Position numbers and translations under genes: made by a program
In this document: in pieces, positions 41,699-49,247 of the stretch
How positions within the stretch are numbered: position 1 is the first letter of the stretch
Layout of the letters: every line of letters begins with the position of its first letter
Assembly (NCBI GenBank): GCA_017477935.1
Contig: JAFVIC010000015.1
Span: 42,440 to 106,439 of the forward strand
Direction: 5' to 3'
DNA: 64,000 bases
Origin: Akkermansia sp.
Lineage (GTDB): Bacteria > Verrucomicrobiota > Verrucomicrobiia > Verrucomicrobiales > Akkermansiaceae
The notes under the pieces: model-generated
What the model saw: only the letters and a program-made list of their open reading frames with translations
Databases searched by the model: none
What the model was told of the DNA's origin: nothing

Positions 41699-42455
41699 TT
41701 TATTGGTAGCGGTACAGGCGAAAGAGTCTGCGAACTATTCTCTCTGGCCGCAGCGACCGGCTCAGTTGGAGACGGCTCGTGAGCTCGTGCGTGCCGGTAG
41801 ATGCGAAGCTGCTGTAGAGCTTTTACAACCATTTGTTGCTCAAAAGGGGATAGCCGGTCGTGAGGCCAGGCAAATTACCTCGGCTATCAATGTGCGCCGT
41901 TACCTTTCGCACGAGCACCCGGGGTTGGCTACGTATAAGGTTCGGCGTGGTGAAAATCTGACGCGCATTGCGGCTGCGACAAAGTGCCCTGCAGATGTGA
42001 TTATGCTGCTTAATGGTATGGTTGAACCTTCATCTCTGAAGGTGGGGCAATCTCTTGTCTATGTTCCGATGAGGCTGCGGATGGAAGTTCGGCCGCTTCA
42101 ACGGGAACTTTCCGTGTGGGATGGCACAGTGTTGGTAGCGGCGTATAGTCTGGAGCTGGATGCGAGTTGGCCCGGCAAGACCAATGAGGAAACCGAGGTG
42201 ACTGCTCGTCATGGGTATTTGGGTGATGTGCCGTTGCCTAAACATGATATGCGTTATCTTTCCTCGGAGCGAGTTTTGGTGTTGAGCAACGGTTGGTCGA
42301 TAGCGTCTGGAAGGCGGTTGCGCGGCAATGTGTTGCGAATGGATTCCGGAGACCTTAATGAGCTTACCCTATTGATGGGAATTGGCGGGCGAGTGTCGTT
42401 TGTGTGTGATGAACGTGCGTTTCGAGCTTCGCAAAAGTCATCCCGGCAAGATTAA
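41655..42455 (+). CDS. Exported LysM protein with a degenerate L,D-transpeptidase-like domain
   Basis: A 266-residue protein with a signal peptide (cleavage near AVQAK). Residues about 93-138 form a LysM domain (YKVRRGENLTRIAA to VGQSLVYVP) that binds peptidoglycan. The remaining part resembles the YkuD L,D-transpeptidase fold (LQRELSVWDGTVLVAAYSL, HGYLGDVPLP), but the SHGCIRM catalytic block is replaced by RGNVLRM (about 221-227), so the nucleophile Cys is missing. It may bind but not cross-link peptidoglycan. The start overlaps the preceding gene by 44 nt. Confidence 0.7.
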   Translation: MISTSSILNAAVFCSLLVAVQAKESANYSLWPQRPAQLETARELVRAGRCEAAVELLQPFVAQKGIAGREARQITSAINVRRYLSHEHPGLATYKVRRGENLTRIAAATKCPADVIMLLNGMVEPSSLKVGQSLVYVPMRLRMEVRPLQRELSVWDGTVLVAAYSLELDASWPGKTNEETEVTARHGYLGDVPLPKHDMRYLSSERVLVLSNGWSIASGRRLRGNVLRMDSGDLNELTLLMGIGGRVSFVCDERAFRASQKSSRQD

Positions 42456-42483
42456 AAGTACGTCTTTTTTTATTTGCTGCCAC

Positions 42484-42522
42484 ATCTGCATGAAAAAAAA
42501 CTTTTCATGCAGATTTTTTTTT
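42484..42522 (+). terminator. Strong intrinsic terminator before ilvB
   Basis: A perfect 13-bp stem (42484-42496 with 42502-42514), 5-nt loop and a run of eight T. It ends the LysM transcript. TAGAAT at 42525-42530 directly follows and is likely the -10 box for ilvB, with a poorly matching -35 inside the terminator stem. Confidence 0.85.
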
Positions 42523-42596
42523 GCTAGAATACCCTCGCGCCGGAGCAGAAGAGCACCGGTTCATGATTTTTTAACCTTAAATAGATATTCAGAGCT

Positions 42597-44447
42597 ATGA
42601 GCGATTCCCATGTCGATACACCGTCTGCCCGCAAGAAAATGAACGGGGCTGAGGCCCTCGTACAGAGCCTCGTACGCGAGGGAGTCGATGTAGTGTTCGC
42701 CTATCCCGGCGGTGCCAGCATGCCCATGCACCAGGCGCTTAGCCATGAGCCCTCTATTCGTACCATTCTTCCCCGTCATGAGCAGGGGGGCGCCTTTGCG
42801 GCTGAAGGTTATGGCCGAGTGACCGGTAAGGTGGGTGTGTGTATGTCTACTTCCGGCCCCGGTGCAACTAACATGATTACGCCGATTGCAGATGCCTTCC
42901 TTGACTCCGTGCCTATGGTGGCTATCACAGCTCAGGTGGGCAGTGGTCTTATCGGTAGTTCTGCATTCCAGGAGACTGATGTGTTCGGCATGACGGCTCC
43001 GATTGTGAAGCATAGCTATCTGGTAACAAAGCTTGAGGATATTCCCCGTATTATAAAGGAAGCGTTTTACATTGCTCGCACAGGGCGCCCCGGTCCTGTG
43101 GTGATTGACATTCCCAAGAACTTCCAGGAAGGGGTGTTTGAGCCTGATTTCGATGCCCCCATGGATTTACCCGGTTACCAGCCGGAGCTGTCTCTGCCGA
43201 CAGCAGCTCTTGACGCCGTGCTGCCGTTGCTTTTGGCTGCCAAGCGTCCAGCTATTTATGCCGGTGGCGGTGTGGTTATAGCCGAGGCTGCAGAGCAACT
43301 GCGCGAGCTTGCCGAAAGACTGCAGATTCCTGTTGCCACTACGCTGATGGGTATTGGCGCTATGCCTGAAGACCATCCCCTGTCTGTCCGCTGGCTTGGT
43401 ATGCACGGTGCCGTGTATGCCAACAACACCGTGAATGAGGCTGACGTGGTGCTTGCTATCGGTGCTCGTTTCGATGACCGTGTGACCGGAGCGGTAAAGA
43501 CATTCTGTGAGCATGCCCGAATTATTCATATCGATTATGATGCCGCTGAGCTCAATAAGAATAAGAAGGTCGAGATGGCCATTCGCGCAGATGCCGGGGC
43601 TGCGCTTCGCTACCTGAACGACAAGCTTGAGCAGACCGGGTATCCGGTGAAGGCGTATGCTGTTGAACATCGCCCGGAATGGTTTGGTATCATTGAGCAA
43701 TGGAAGAAAGATTACCCCCTGTGCTATGAGACTCGCGAGCATGAAATTGCCCCGCAATCCGTGATTGAGGAACTCTATCGTCAGCTTGGCGATAAGGAAG
43801 CGATTATCTGCACCGGTGTGGGGCAGCACCAGATGTTTGCAGCTCAGTTCTACCGTTTCAATAAGCCTCGCCGTTTGTCTACGTCCGGCGGCCTGGGTTC
43901 CATGGGGTATGGGTTGCCCGCTGCGATGGGCGCACACGTGGCCTACCCGAACCTTCCCGTTGTTAACATTGATGGCGATGGCTCCTTCCTCATGAATGTG
44001 CAGGAGCTTGGTACTATTCGTACGGAGCACATGCCCATTAAGTCTATTATCATTGATAACCAGCACTTAGGTATGGTGGTGCAGTGGGAGGATTTGAAGT
44101 ATGATTCCCATCGTGCTAATACCTTCCTGGCTGATCCGACGGAGCAATATGATCCGACTCACCACACGCCTGAGGTGCTTTATCCGAACTATCCGGTTCT
44201 CTGTGCCGGCTTTGGTATTAAGTGTGAGCGTGTGGTTGAGCCGTCCGAATTGGCTCCGGCTATTCAGCGTATGCTGGAGTCCGAGGAAGCCTATGTGCTT
44301 GATGTCATGGTGCCCCATGATGTGCACGTGTTGCCGATGATTCCCGGTGGCATGGGATACAGGGATGTGGTTCTTGAGCGCATTGCCGGTGATGGCAAGG
44401 GGCGCAAGGCATCTGACTTGGGGAAAGAAATTCCTTCAGCTCTCTAA
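42597..44447 (+). CDS. ilvB: Acetolactate synthase large subunit
   Basis: A 616-residue ThDP- and FAD-dependent enzyme of branched-chain amino acid synthesis, which joins two pyruvates, or pyruvate with 2-oxobutanoate. Signatures are RHEQGGAFAAEGYGRVTGK with the catalytic Glu, the FAD-type central region (DVVLAIGARFDDRVTG) and the TPP-binding GDGSFLMNVQELGT to DNQHLGMVVQW. No regulatory small subunit (ilvN) gene follows, although one is normally nearby. The leader is AT-rich and has no Shine-Dalgarno. The O-antigen-polymerase-like gene begins 24 nt downstream. Confidence 0.95.
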   Translation: MSDSHVDTPSARKKMNGAEALVQSLVREGVDVVFAYPGGASMPMHQALSHEPSIRTILPRHEQGGAFAAEGYGRVTGKVGVCMSTSGPGATNMITPIADAFLDSVPMVAITAQVGSGLIGSSAFQETDVFGMTAPIVKHSYLVTKLEDIPRIIKEAFYIARTGRPGPVVIDIPKNFQEGVFEPDFDAPMDLPGYQPELSLPTAALDAVLPLLLAAKRPAIYAGGGVVIAEAAEQLRELAERLQIPVATTLMGIGAMPEDHPLSVRWLGMHGAVYANNTVNEADVVLAIGARFDDRVTGAVKTFCEHARIIHIDYDAAELNKNKKVEMAIRADAGAALRYLNDKLEQTGYPVKAYAVEHRPEWFGIIEQWKKDYPLCYETREHEIAPQSVIEELYRQLGDKEAIICTGVGQHQMFAAQFYRFNKPRRLSTSGGLGSMGYGLPAAMGAHVAYPNLPVVNIDGDGSFLMNVQELGTIRTEHMPIKSIIIDNQHLGMVVQWEDLKYDSHRANTFLADPTEQYDPTHHTPEVLYPNYPVLCAGFGIKCERVVEPSELAPAIQRMLESEEAYVLDVMVPHDVHVLPMIPGGMGYRDVVLERIAGDGKGRKASDLGKEIPSAL

Positions 44448-44471
44448 AACTGCGCTAGTCGCATTCTGTTT

Positions 44472-46043
44472 ATGGGAACCGGCTCGCTTAAAACGATTGT
44501 GCTGCTGATTTTGTTGTCAGTACTTGCATTTGCGGCCGGTTCCATGGCCTCTGAAGGTGCCAAACAGGCGTTGTTGCCTGTTGGCATTCTGATGGGCGTG
44601 GTGACGCTGCTTTGTCTGGGCAAGCATTGTTGGGTATGTGCGTATGCTGCTGCGCCGATTCTTGTGGCGCTGGGAGTGCCTGCGAAAATCCCTGTTCCGC
44701 ACGTTGTAGGCTCCATATTGCTTGTTTATTGGCTGATTATGTATTCGTTGGGCCATGTTAAGATTACATGGCATAAATTGCCGATATTGGATATAGCTGT
44801 ATTTGTGTTCAGTGCGTATTTCTTGTTTGGCTGGGTTCGTAATCCGGTAACGCTCGAACTGATGCGTAATCCTATAACGGATCCTGATAAAATGCTCGTT
44901 GGTGGTGTGGAATATGTATATTGCGCGTTTGCGGTATTGTTCTACATATATATAAGTATCGTACCGATGAATTTCCAGATACTCGGACGCTTGTTAAAGA
45001 GTTTGTTTTACATCTGTTTGATATTTCTAGTTATCAGAACGATAACCGGTTTGGACGATGGGTCGATGTCTGCCCAAGAACCCGGTATGGAAATGCAACT
45101 TGAAGAAGAGATGGTCGGAACGCGTTTTGTCGGCTTTATTGGGCTGGGTAAGGTTATATGTAATTATTTAGTGTGCCAATATACGTTTATTGCAATAGTG
45201 TGTTCCCCATGGAAGTTAGCGATGTATTTAGCGGGGGCGCTGGGGGTGGCTCTGTCAGGATTTCGTTCTTATTTCCTTGAGGTTCTTCTTGTCATGTTTT
45301 TCATGCAGGTTATCTACAGGAAGGTAGTAAGTCTGATAGTGTTGGGCATTTTTGCTTATGGTGGTTTGTTATTGCTTGGTGCTGTGGGAGCGATTCAAGA
45401 TCTGCCGTATGGTGCGAGACGAGTGCTGACAGCGGTACCGGGGCTGGAAGTAGGGGGTAAAGCGGCTAGAGGTGCGCAGGGGTCGCTGGATTGGCGCTAT
45501 GAAATGTGGGGATGGGCGTTGGATCCATCCACAGGCTATATTAAGGATTATGTGTGGGGTGATGGCTATGGGTTGGATGTGAGAAAATACAAATTGCGAG
45601 TAGTTGCTGTACAGCGTGGTACGTACATAAGTACGAATAAAGATTTTGCGGCAGATGGGCAGTGGCATAGTGGTTGGTTAACGGCAATTCACAGAACAGG
45701 TATAGTAGGGTTGTGTTTGATTTTTATGCTGCATGTTGTATATATAACATGTACGGTGAGAGTGGCTATGGCTCTGAGAGCTGTTCCGAATTGTGGATAT
45801 ATGTATTATTATATTGTTCCGGGAATTGCGGCGTCAATGATGTTTTATATCAGTGCCGGTACATTATGGAGTATATTTGTAACATATTCACAGTTTGTTA
45901 TGACGAAGGTATTAACCTCCCTCGCCATAAAAGATGGCCTGATGCAGCCGATGTTCCAGCGCAAGGTATATGTGCCGATGATGCAGCGCGAAATAGAACA
46001 GGCCGCTGCTGCCGGGCAGGTTCCCGCAGCGTTGCGCGCCTGA
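44472..46043 (+). CDS. O-antigen polymerase/ligase-like membrane protein
   Basis: A 523-residue polytopic protein with about ten to twelve membrane helices and one large hydrophilic loop (about 310-400) near the C-terminal third. That topology and the WHSGWLTAIHRTGIVGL stretch before a late helix fit the Wzy/WaaL O-antigen polymerase and ligase family. It would join polysaccharide repeat units in the exopolysaccharide pathway. It is separated from the other polysaccharide genes by coaX, acpP and ilvB; the operon relation to ilvB (24 nt gap) is unclear. The substrate is unknown. Confidence 0.75.
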   Translation: MGTGSLKTIVLLILLSVLAFAAGSMASEGAKQALLPVGILMGVVTLLCLGKHCWVCAYAAAPILVALGVPAKIPVPHVVGSILLVYWLIMYSLGHVKITWHKLPILDIAVFVFSAYFLFGWVRNPVTLELMRNPITDPDKMLVGGVEYVYCAFAVLFYIYISIVPMNFQILGRLLKSLFYICLIFLVIRTITGLDDGSMSAQEPGMEMQLEEEMVGTRFVGFIGLGKVICNYLVCQYTFIAIVCSPWKLAMYLAGALGVALSGFRSYFLEVLLVMFFMQVIYRKVVSLIVLGIFAYGGLLLLGAVGAIQDLPYGARRVLTAVPGLEVGGKAARGAQGSLDWRYEMWGWALDPSTGYIKDYVWGDGYGLDVRKYKLRVVAVQRGTYISTNKDFAADGQWHSGWLTAIHRTGIVGLCLIFMLHVVYITCTVRVAMALRAVPNCGYMYYYIVPGIAASMMFYISAGTLWSIFVTYSQFVMTKVLTSLAIKDGLMQPMFQRKVYVPMMQREIEQAAAAGQVPAALRA

Positions 46044-46086
46044 ATTTCCCGGAGCTTCGTTTGAAGGCTGAATCGTCTGAATACAG

Positions 46087-46120
46087 AAAAGCCGCAGAGT
46101 TCGACCTCTCTGCGGCTTTT
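46087..46120. terminator. Bidirectional terminator between the polymerase-like gene and rpsO
   Basis: A 12- to 14-bp stem (46087-46099 with 46108-46120) with T runs on both ends serves both converging genes. Confidence 0.8.
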
Positions 46121-46163
46121 CCGTGAATGATTTTGCGGGTTGACTTCTCAGCCCGCCGCCTGA

Positions 46164-46415
46164 TTAGTGGCGGAGACCCAGGCGGGCAAGCAGGCTCTTG
46201 TAGAGTTCGTTGTCAGTGCGCTTGGCATAGTTCAGCAGCTTACGGCGCTTGGCAACCATCATAAGCAGGCCACGACGAGAAGCGTGGTCGTGCTTGTTGG
46301 AGGCCAGGTGCTGGGTAAGGTGAGCAATGCGCTTGGTAAGCACGGCTACCTGGAAACCGGTGGAACCGGTGTCTTTCTCGTTGACTTTGAAGTCGTTGAC
46401 GTTGATTTCGCTCAT
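46164..46415 (-). CDS. rpsO: 30S ribosomal protein S15
   Basis: An 83-residue small-subunit protein that binds 16S rRNA. Family blocks are DTGSTGFQVAVLTKRI, LTQHLASNKHDHASRRGLLMMV and KRRKLLNYAKR. The promoter is TTGCAA (46509-46514), 16 bp, TATCAT (46487-46492) on the minus strand. The leader of about 60 nt is free of a Shine-Dalgarno. Auto-regulation through the leader, known in E. coli, is not assessable here. pnp, its usual neighbour, is not present. Confidence 0.95.
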   Translation of the reverse strand: MSEINVNDFKVNEKDTGSTGFQVAVLTKRIAHLTQHLASNKHDHASRRGLLMMVAKRRKLLNYAKRTDNELYKSLLARLGLRH

Positions 46416-46574
46416 TGTCGTAATTATCTCTTAAGTGTTGGTTGATTTTTCGTGGCTGCGGCAAATCGACCCTCAGAGGTGGGCGTATGATAGCACGTTT
46501 GGCGCGCATTGCAAGCCTAAATTGATTGAATAGCTTATTTTCAGGTAAAAAATTGCTCGTGGCGTACTTTGTGT

Positions 46575-46604
46575 TTGACCGAGAGGGGGCTGTGGTGGTA
46601 GTAT
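46575..46604 (+). promoter_or_regulatory. Promoter of the NfeD-flotillin operon
   Basis: TTGACC (46575-46580), 18 bp, TAGTAT (46599-46604). The start codon at 46629 is about 20 nt past the likely transcription start. Confidence 0.55.
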
Positions 46605-46628
46605 GGTGAGCACAAGATACTCTGCGAT

Positions 46629-47252
46629 ATGGAAACCCTCATCACCGCATTCGAATGGATTACCCGCATACTGGATGCCGCCTCCCTGCTGCCTGATTTC
46701 AGCTCGGCAACCGGTATATTCTGTGCTATTGCGTGGATTGCCACGCTGGTGTCGGCCATTACCTTCGCTGTGGCTTTTGTGGCAGATATCGGCGGTGGCG
46801 AGCTTGATGCCGGCCCGGTGGATGGTGATTGCGGCTCGTTTTCCGTGCAGGCGGTGATGGGGTTTGTGCTGGGTTTTGGCTGGGGTGGGTACCTGACGGT
46901 GGTGAATGGCTCCGGTGTGGGGCTGGGTATCACGGTCGGTGTGCTGGTGGGACTGGTGATGTTTTTCCTGATTGCCGGCATTATCAAGGGCATTTACAGC
47001 CTGAAATCCGATGGTTCTCTGAAATATGAAAGCCTGGTAGGCATGACCGGTACGGTCTATGTGACCATCCCCCCGAACGGTGAACCCGGTGGGCAGGTAC
47101 AGGTGAGCCACCCCAGTCAGCTTATTACCATGGCGGCTGTGCAGCATGGCAGTGAGCCCTTGCCGGCGCAAACCCGTATCGAGGTCGTCGCAGCCACCAC
47201 CTATCAGCTGACCGTGCGCCCGGTCAGCACGCAAACCTCTTCTCAACAATAA
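46629..47252 (+). CDS. NfeD-like membrane protein, flotillin partner
   Basis: A 207-residue protein with three or four membrane helices (about 25-52, 74-93, 97-120) and a C-terminal OB-fold region (about 133-200) that starts with MTGTVYVTI. This matches the NfeD/YuaF family, which is usually encoded beside flotillins and is needed for membrane-domain integrity. Here it lies 15 nt upstream of the flotillin gene. The OB fold probably faces the cytoplasm. Confidence 0.8.
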   Translation: METLITAFEWITRILDAASLLPDFSSATGIFCAIAWIATLVSAITFAVAFVADIGGGELDAGPVDGDCGSFSVQAVMGFVLGFGWGGYLTVVNGSGVGLGITVGVLVGLVMFFLIAGIIKGIYSLKSDGSLKYESLVGMTGTVYVTIPPNGEPGGQVQVSHPSQLITMAAVQHGSEPLPAQTRIEVVAATTYQLTVRPVSTQTSSQQ

Positions 47253-47267
47253 AAACACTACAATACT

Positions 47268-48797
47268 ATGATAGACAATATCTGTAACGTACTCGCACGC
47301 GCATCATCTTCCGACTCCGGCTCGTTCGGGTCGATTATGGTTGTGGTTATTCTGGTGATTTTCATCATGGGCGTGATTGGCTTGTTACTCACGCGCTACA
47401 AGAAGTGCCCGTCTGACAAAATCCTCATCGTCTACGGTAATGTGGGGGCAGGGCGCTCGGCCAAGTGTATACATGGTGGTGCCACTTTCGTGCTCCCCCT
47501 CATCCAGAGCTACTCGTTCATGGATCTTAACCCGCTCAACATCGATGTGCCGCTGAAGGGCGCTCTCTCCAGCCAGAACATCCGTGTGGACGTGCCCTCC
47601 TCCTTCATTGTCGGTATCAGCACGCAGCCGGAAATCATGCAGAACGCAGCCAGCCGTCTGCTCGGGCGTACCCGCCAGGATATCCGTGACCTTGCTTCCG
47701 AAATCATCATGGGCCAGATGCGTGTGGTCATCGCCTCCCTCACCATCGAAGAGATTAACGCCGATCGAGAGAAACTCATCAAAGGCATTACCGGCGGTGT
47801 GGATGTAGAGCTTCACAAGGTGGGGCTTTACCTCATCAACGCCAACATTACCGATATTCGCGACGCCTCCGGCTATATCGCCGCTCTCGGTCAGGAGGCC
47901 GCCGCTCGCGCTATCAACGACGCCATGATTAAGGTGGCCGAGGAAACCCGCCGCGGTGAAATCGGTAAGGCTGAGGCTCTGCGTGACCAGACGGTGCAGG
48001 TGGCTATGGCCAATGCCGCTGCTGTGGAGGGTAACAACGAAGCCCAGATGAAGGTCGCTGACTCCAACGCCCGCCTGAAAGTTCGCCAGGCCGAGGCTCA
48101 CCGTATAGCCGTTGTCGCCGAGAAAGAACAGGCCGCCAAGGCTGAAGAAGCCGGCTACATCGCCAATCGTGAGGCCGAAATGAAGCGCGCCGAACTTGAG
48201 CGCGCCACTCAGACGGCAAATGAACTCGTGGCCGCCGAAATCCAGAAGCGCAAGAAGGAAATCGCCGCTGAAGCCGTGGCTGCTGTGCTCGTGAAAGAGC
48301 AGGAAGGTAAGGCTCAGGCCCTCGTGATTGCCAACAAGGCAGAGGGTGACGCCGCTCTCGAGCTTGCTAAGGGTGAGGCCGAGGCTCTGCTCCTCAAGAA
48401 AAAGGCCGAAGGTGAAGGTCTTGAGCTGGTGGGCCGAGGCCAGGCTGCCGCTATCCAGGCTGCCCTCGAAGCAAAGGCCACCGGTTTCCGGCAGATTGTG
48501 GCTGCTGCCGGTGATGCTCGCTCGGCTTCCGGTCTGCTTGTCACCGAGCAGCTGCCGCAAATTGTTGAGACGCAGGCCAGCGCTGTGCGTGGCCTCACCT
48601 TCGATAAGGTGGTGGTCATGGGTGGCGGCAATGACAAGTCCGGCAGCGTGGGCGGCTTTGTCCAGAACCTTGTGACCGGTACCCTGCCGCTGCACGAGCT
48701 TGCCGGCAGCCTGGGCGTGGAGCTGCCCTCCTACCTGGGTAAATCCGCCCCCGAGACACCCGCTGCTACTTCGACTTCCGACGAAGCCAAGGCCTGA
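47268..48797 (+). CDS. Flotillin-like protein (YuaG/FloT type)
   Basis: A 509-residue protein that organises membrane microdomains. It has an N-terminal membrane helix (about 25-45), a PHB/SPFH domain (about 50-230) with VPSSFIVGI and ASEIIMGQMRVVIASLTIEEI, and a long C-terminal coiled coil (about 230-400) rich in EA repeats (KGEAEALLLKKKAEGEG-like). The order NfeD gene then flotillin gene is the standard operon. The two are followed by a terminator. Confidence 0.95.
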   Translation: MIDNICNVLARASSSDSGSFGSIMVVVILVIFIMGVIGLLLTRYKKCPSDKILIVYGNVGAGRSAKCIHGGATFVLPLIQSYSFMDLNPLNIDVPLKGALSSQNIRVDVPSSFIVGISTQPEIMQNAASRLLGRTRQDIRDLASEIIMGQMRVVIASLTIEEINADREKLIKGITGGVDVELHKVGLYLINANITDIRDASGYIAALGQEAAARAINDAMIKVAEETRRGEIGKAEALRDQTVQVAMANAAAVEGNNEAQMKVADSNARLKVRQAEAHRIAVVAEKEQAAKAEEAGYIANREAEMKRAELERATQTANELVAAEIQKRKKEIAAEAVAAVLVKEQEGKAQALVIANKAEGDAALELAKGEAEALLLKKKAEGEGLELVGRGQAAAIQAALEAKATGFRQIVAAAGDARSASGLLVTEQLPQIVETQASAVRGLTFDKVVVMGGGNDKSGSVGGFVQNLVTGTLPLHELAGSLGVELPSYLGKSAPETPAATSTSDEAKA

Positions 48798-48823
48798 TAG
48801 GCCGTAGCCCGGGAATCCTTTTC

Positions 48824-48862
48824 GCACCCTGTCGCACAAAAAATGTGACAGGGTGCCCATTT
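48824..48862 (+). terminator. Terminator after the flotillin gene
   Basis: A long stem (GCACCCTGTC at 48824-48833 with GACAGGGTGC at 48847-48856) followed by a run of six T. Confidence 0.8.
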
Positions 48863-48904
48863 TTTGAAAGATGGAATCAACTACCTGCGTATAATTTATA
48901 TGAG

Positions 48905-49246
48905 ATGATGAAAATAAGAACAATTACCCTGCTGACGTTGTCGCCCCTTTGCTTAATCGGTTTGCTTTCTGCAGCCGATGTGCCGACCGGCCTTGCACCC
49001 GAGTGGTCGCTCATGAGCGAGAATCCGCACCCCGGGCTACTCTCTCTGCGTGAGCCCGATGCTGACTTGGCACTTGGCCTTGCCGTGCGCCGTAACCACC
49101 CCGGACTTGTTACCCGCGTGGTGCAGGCCGGGGCGAATGTCAATCGCCGTCGTCATGGGGTGACCGCTGCTGAATATGCCGTGCAGCAGGGCTGCTATTT
49201 CGCCGGAAAGGCAGAACTTTCATCTCAAACTCAACCTAATCTCTGA
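48905..49246 (+). CDS. Short exported ankyrin-like protein
   Basis: A 113-residue protein with a signal peptide (cleavage near LLSAA); 48908 is an alternative start. The mature part, PEWSLMSENPHPGLLSL and onward, matches a segment of the next gene product (AEWSLVSGKPHAGLLAR) and ends in an ankyrin-like VVQAGANVNRRRHGVTAAEYA. It looks like a truncated or minimal paralogue. It ends 1 nt before the start of the large ankyrin gene, so the two are surely co-transcribed. Confidence 0.65.
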   Translation: MMKIRTITLLTLSPLCLIGLLSAADVPTGLAPEWSLMSENPHPGLLSLREPDADLALGLAVRRNHPGLVTRVVQAGANVNRRRHGVTAAEYAVQQGCYFAGKAELSSQTQPNL

Positions 49247-49247
49247 T

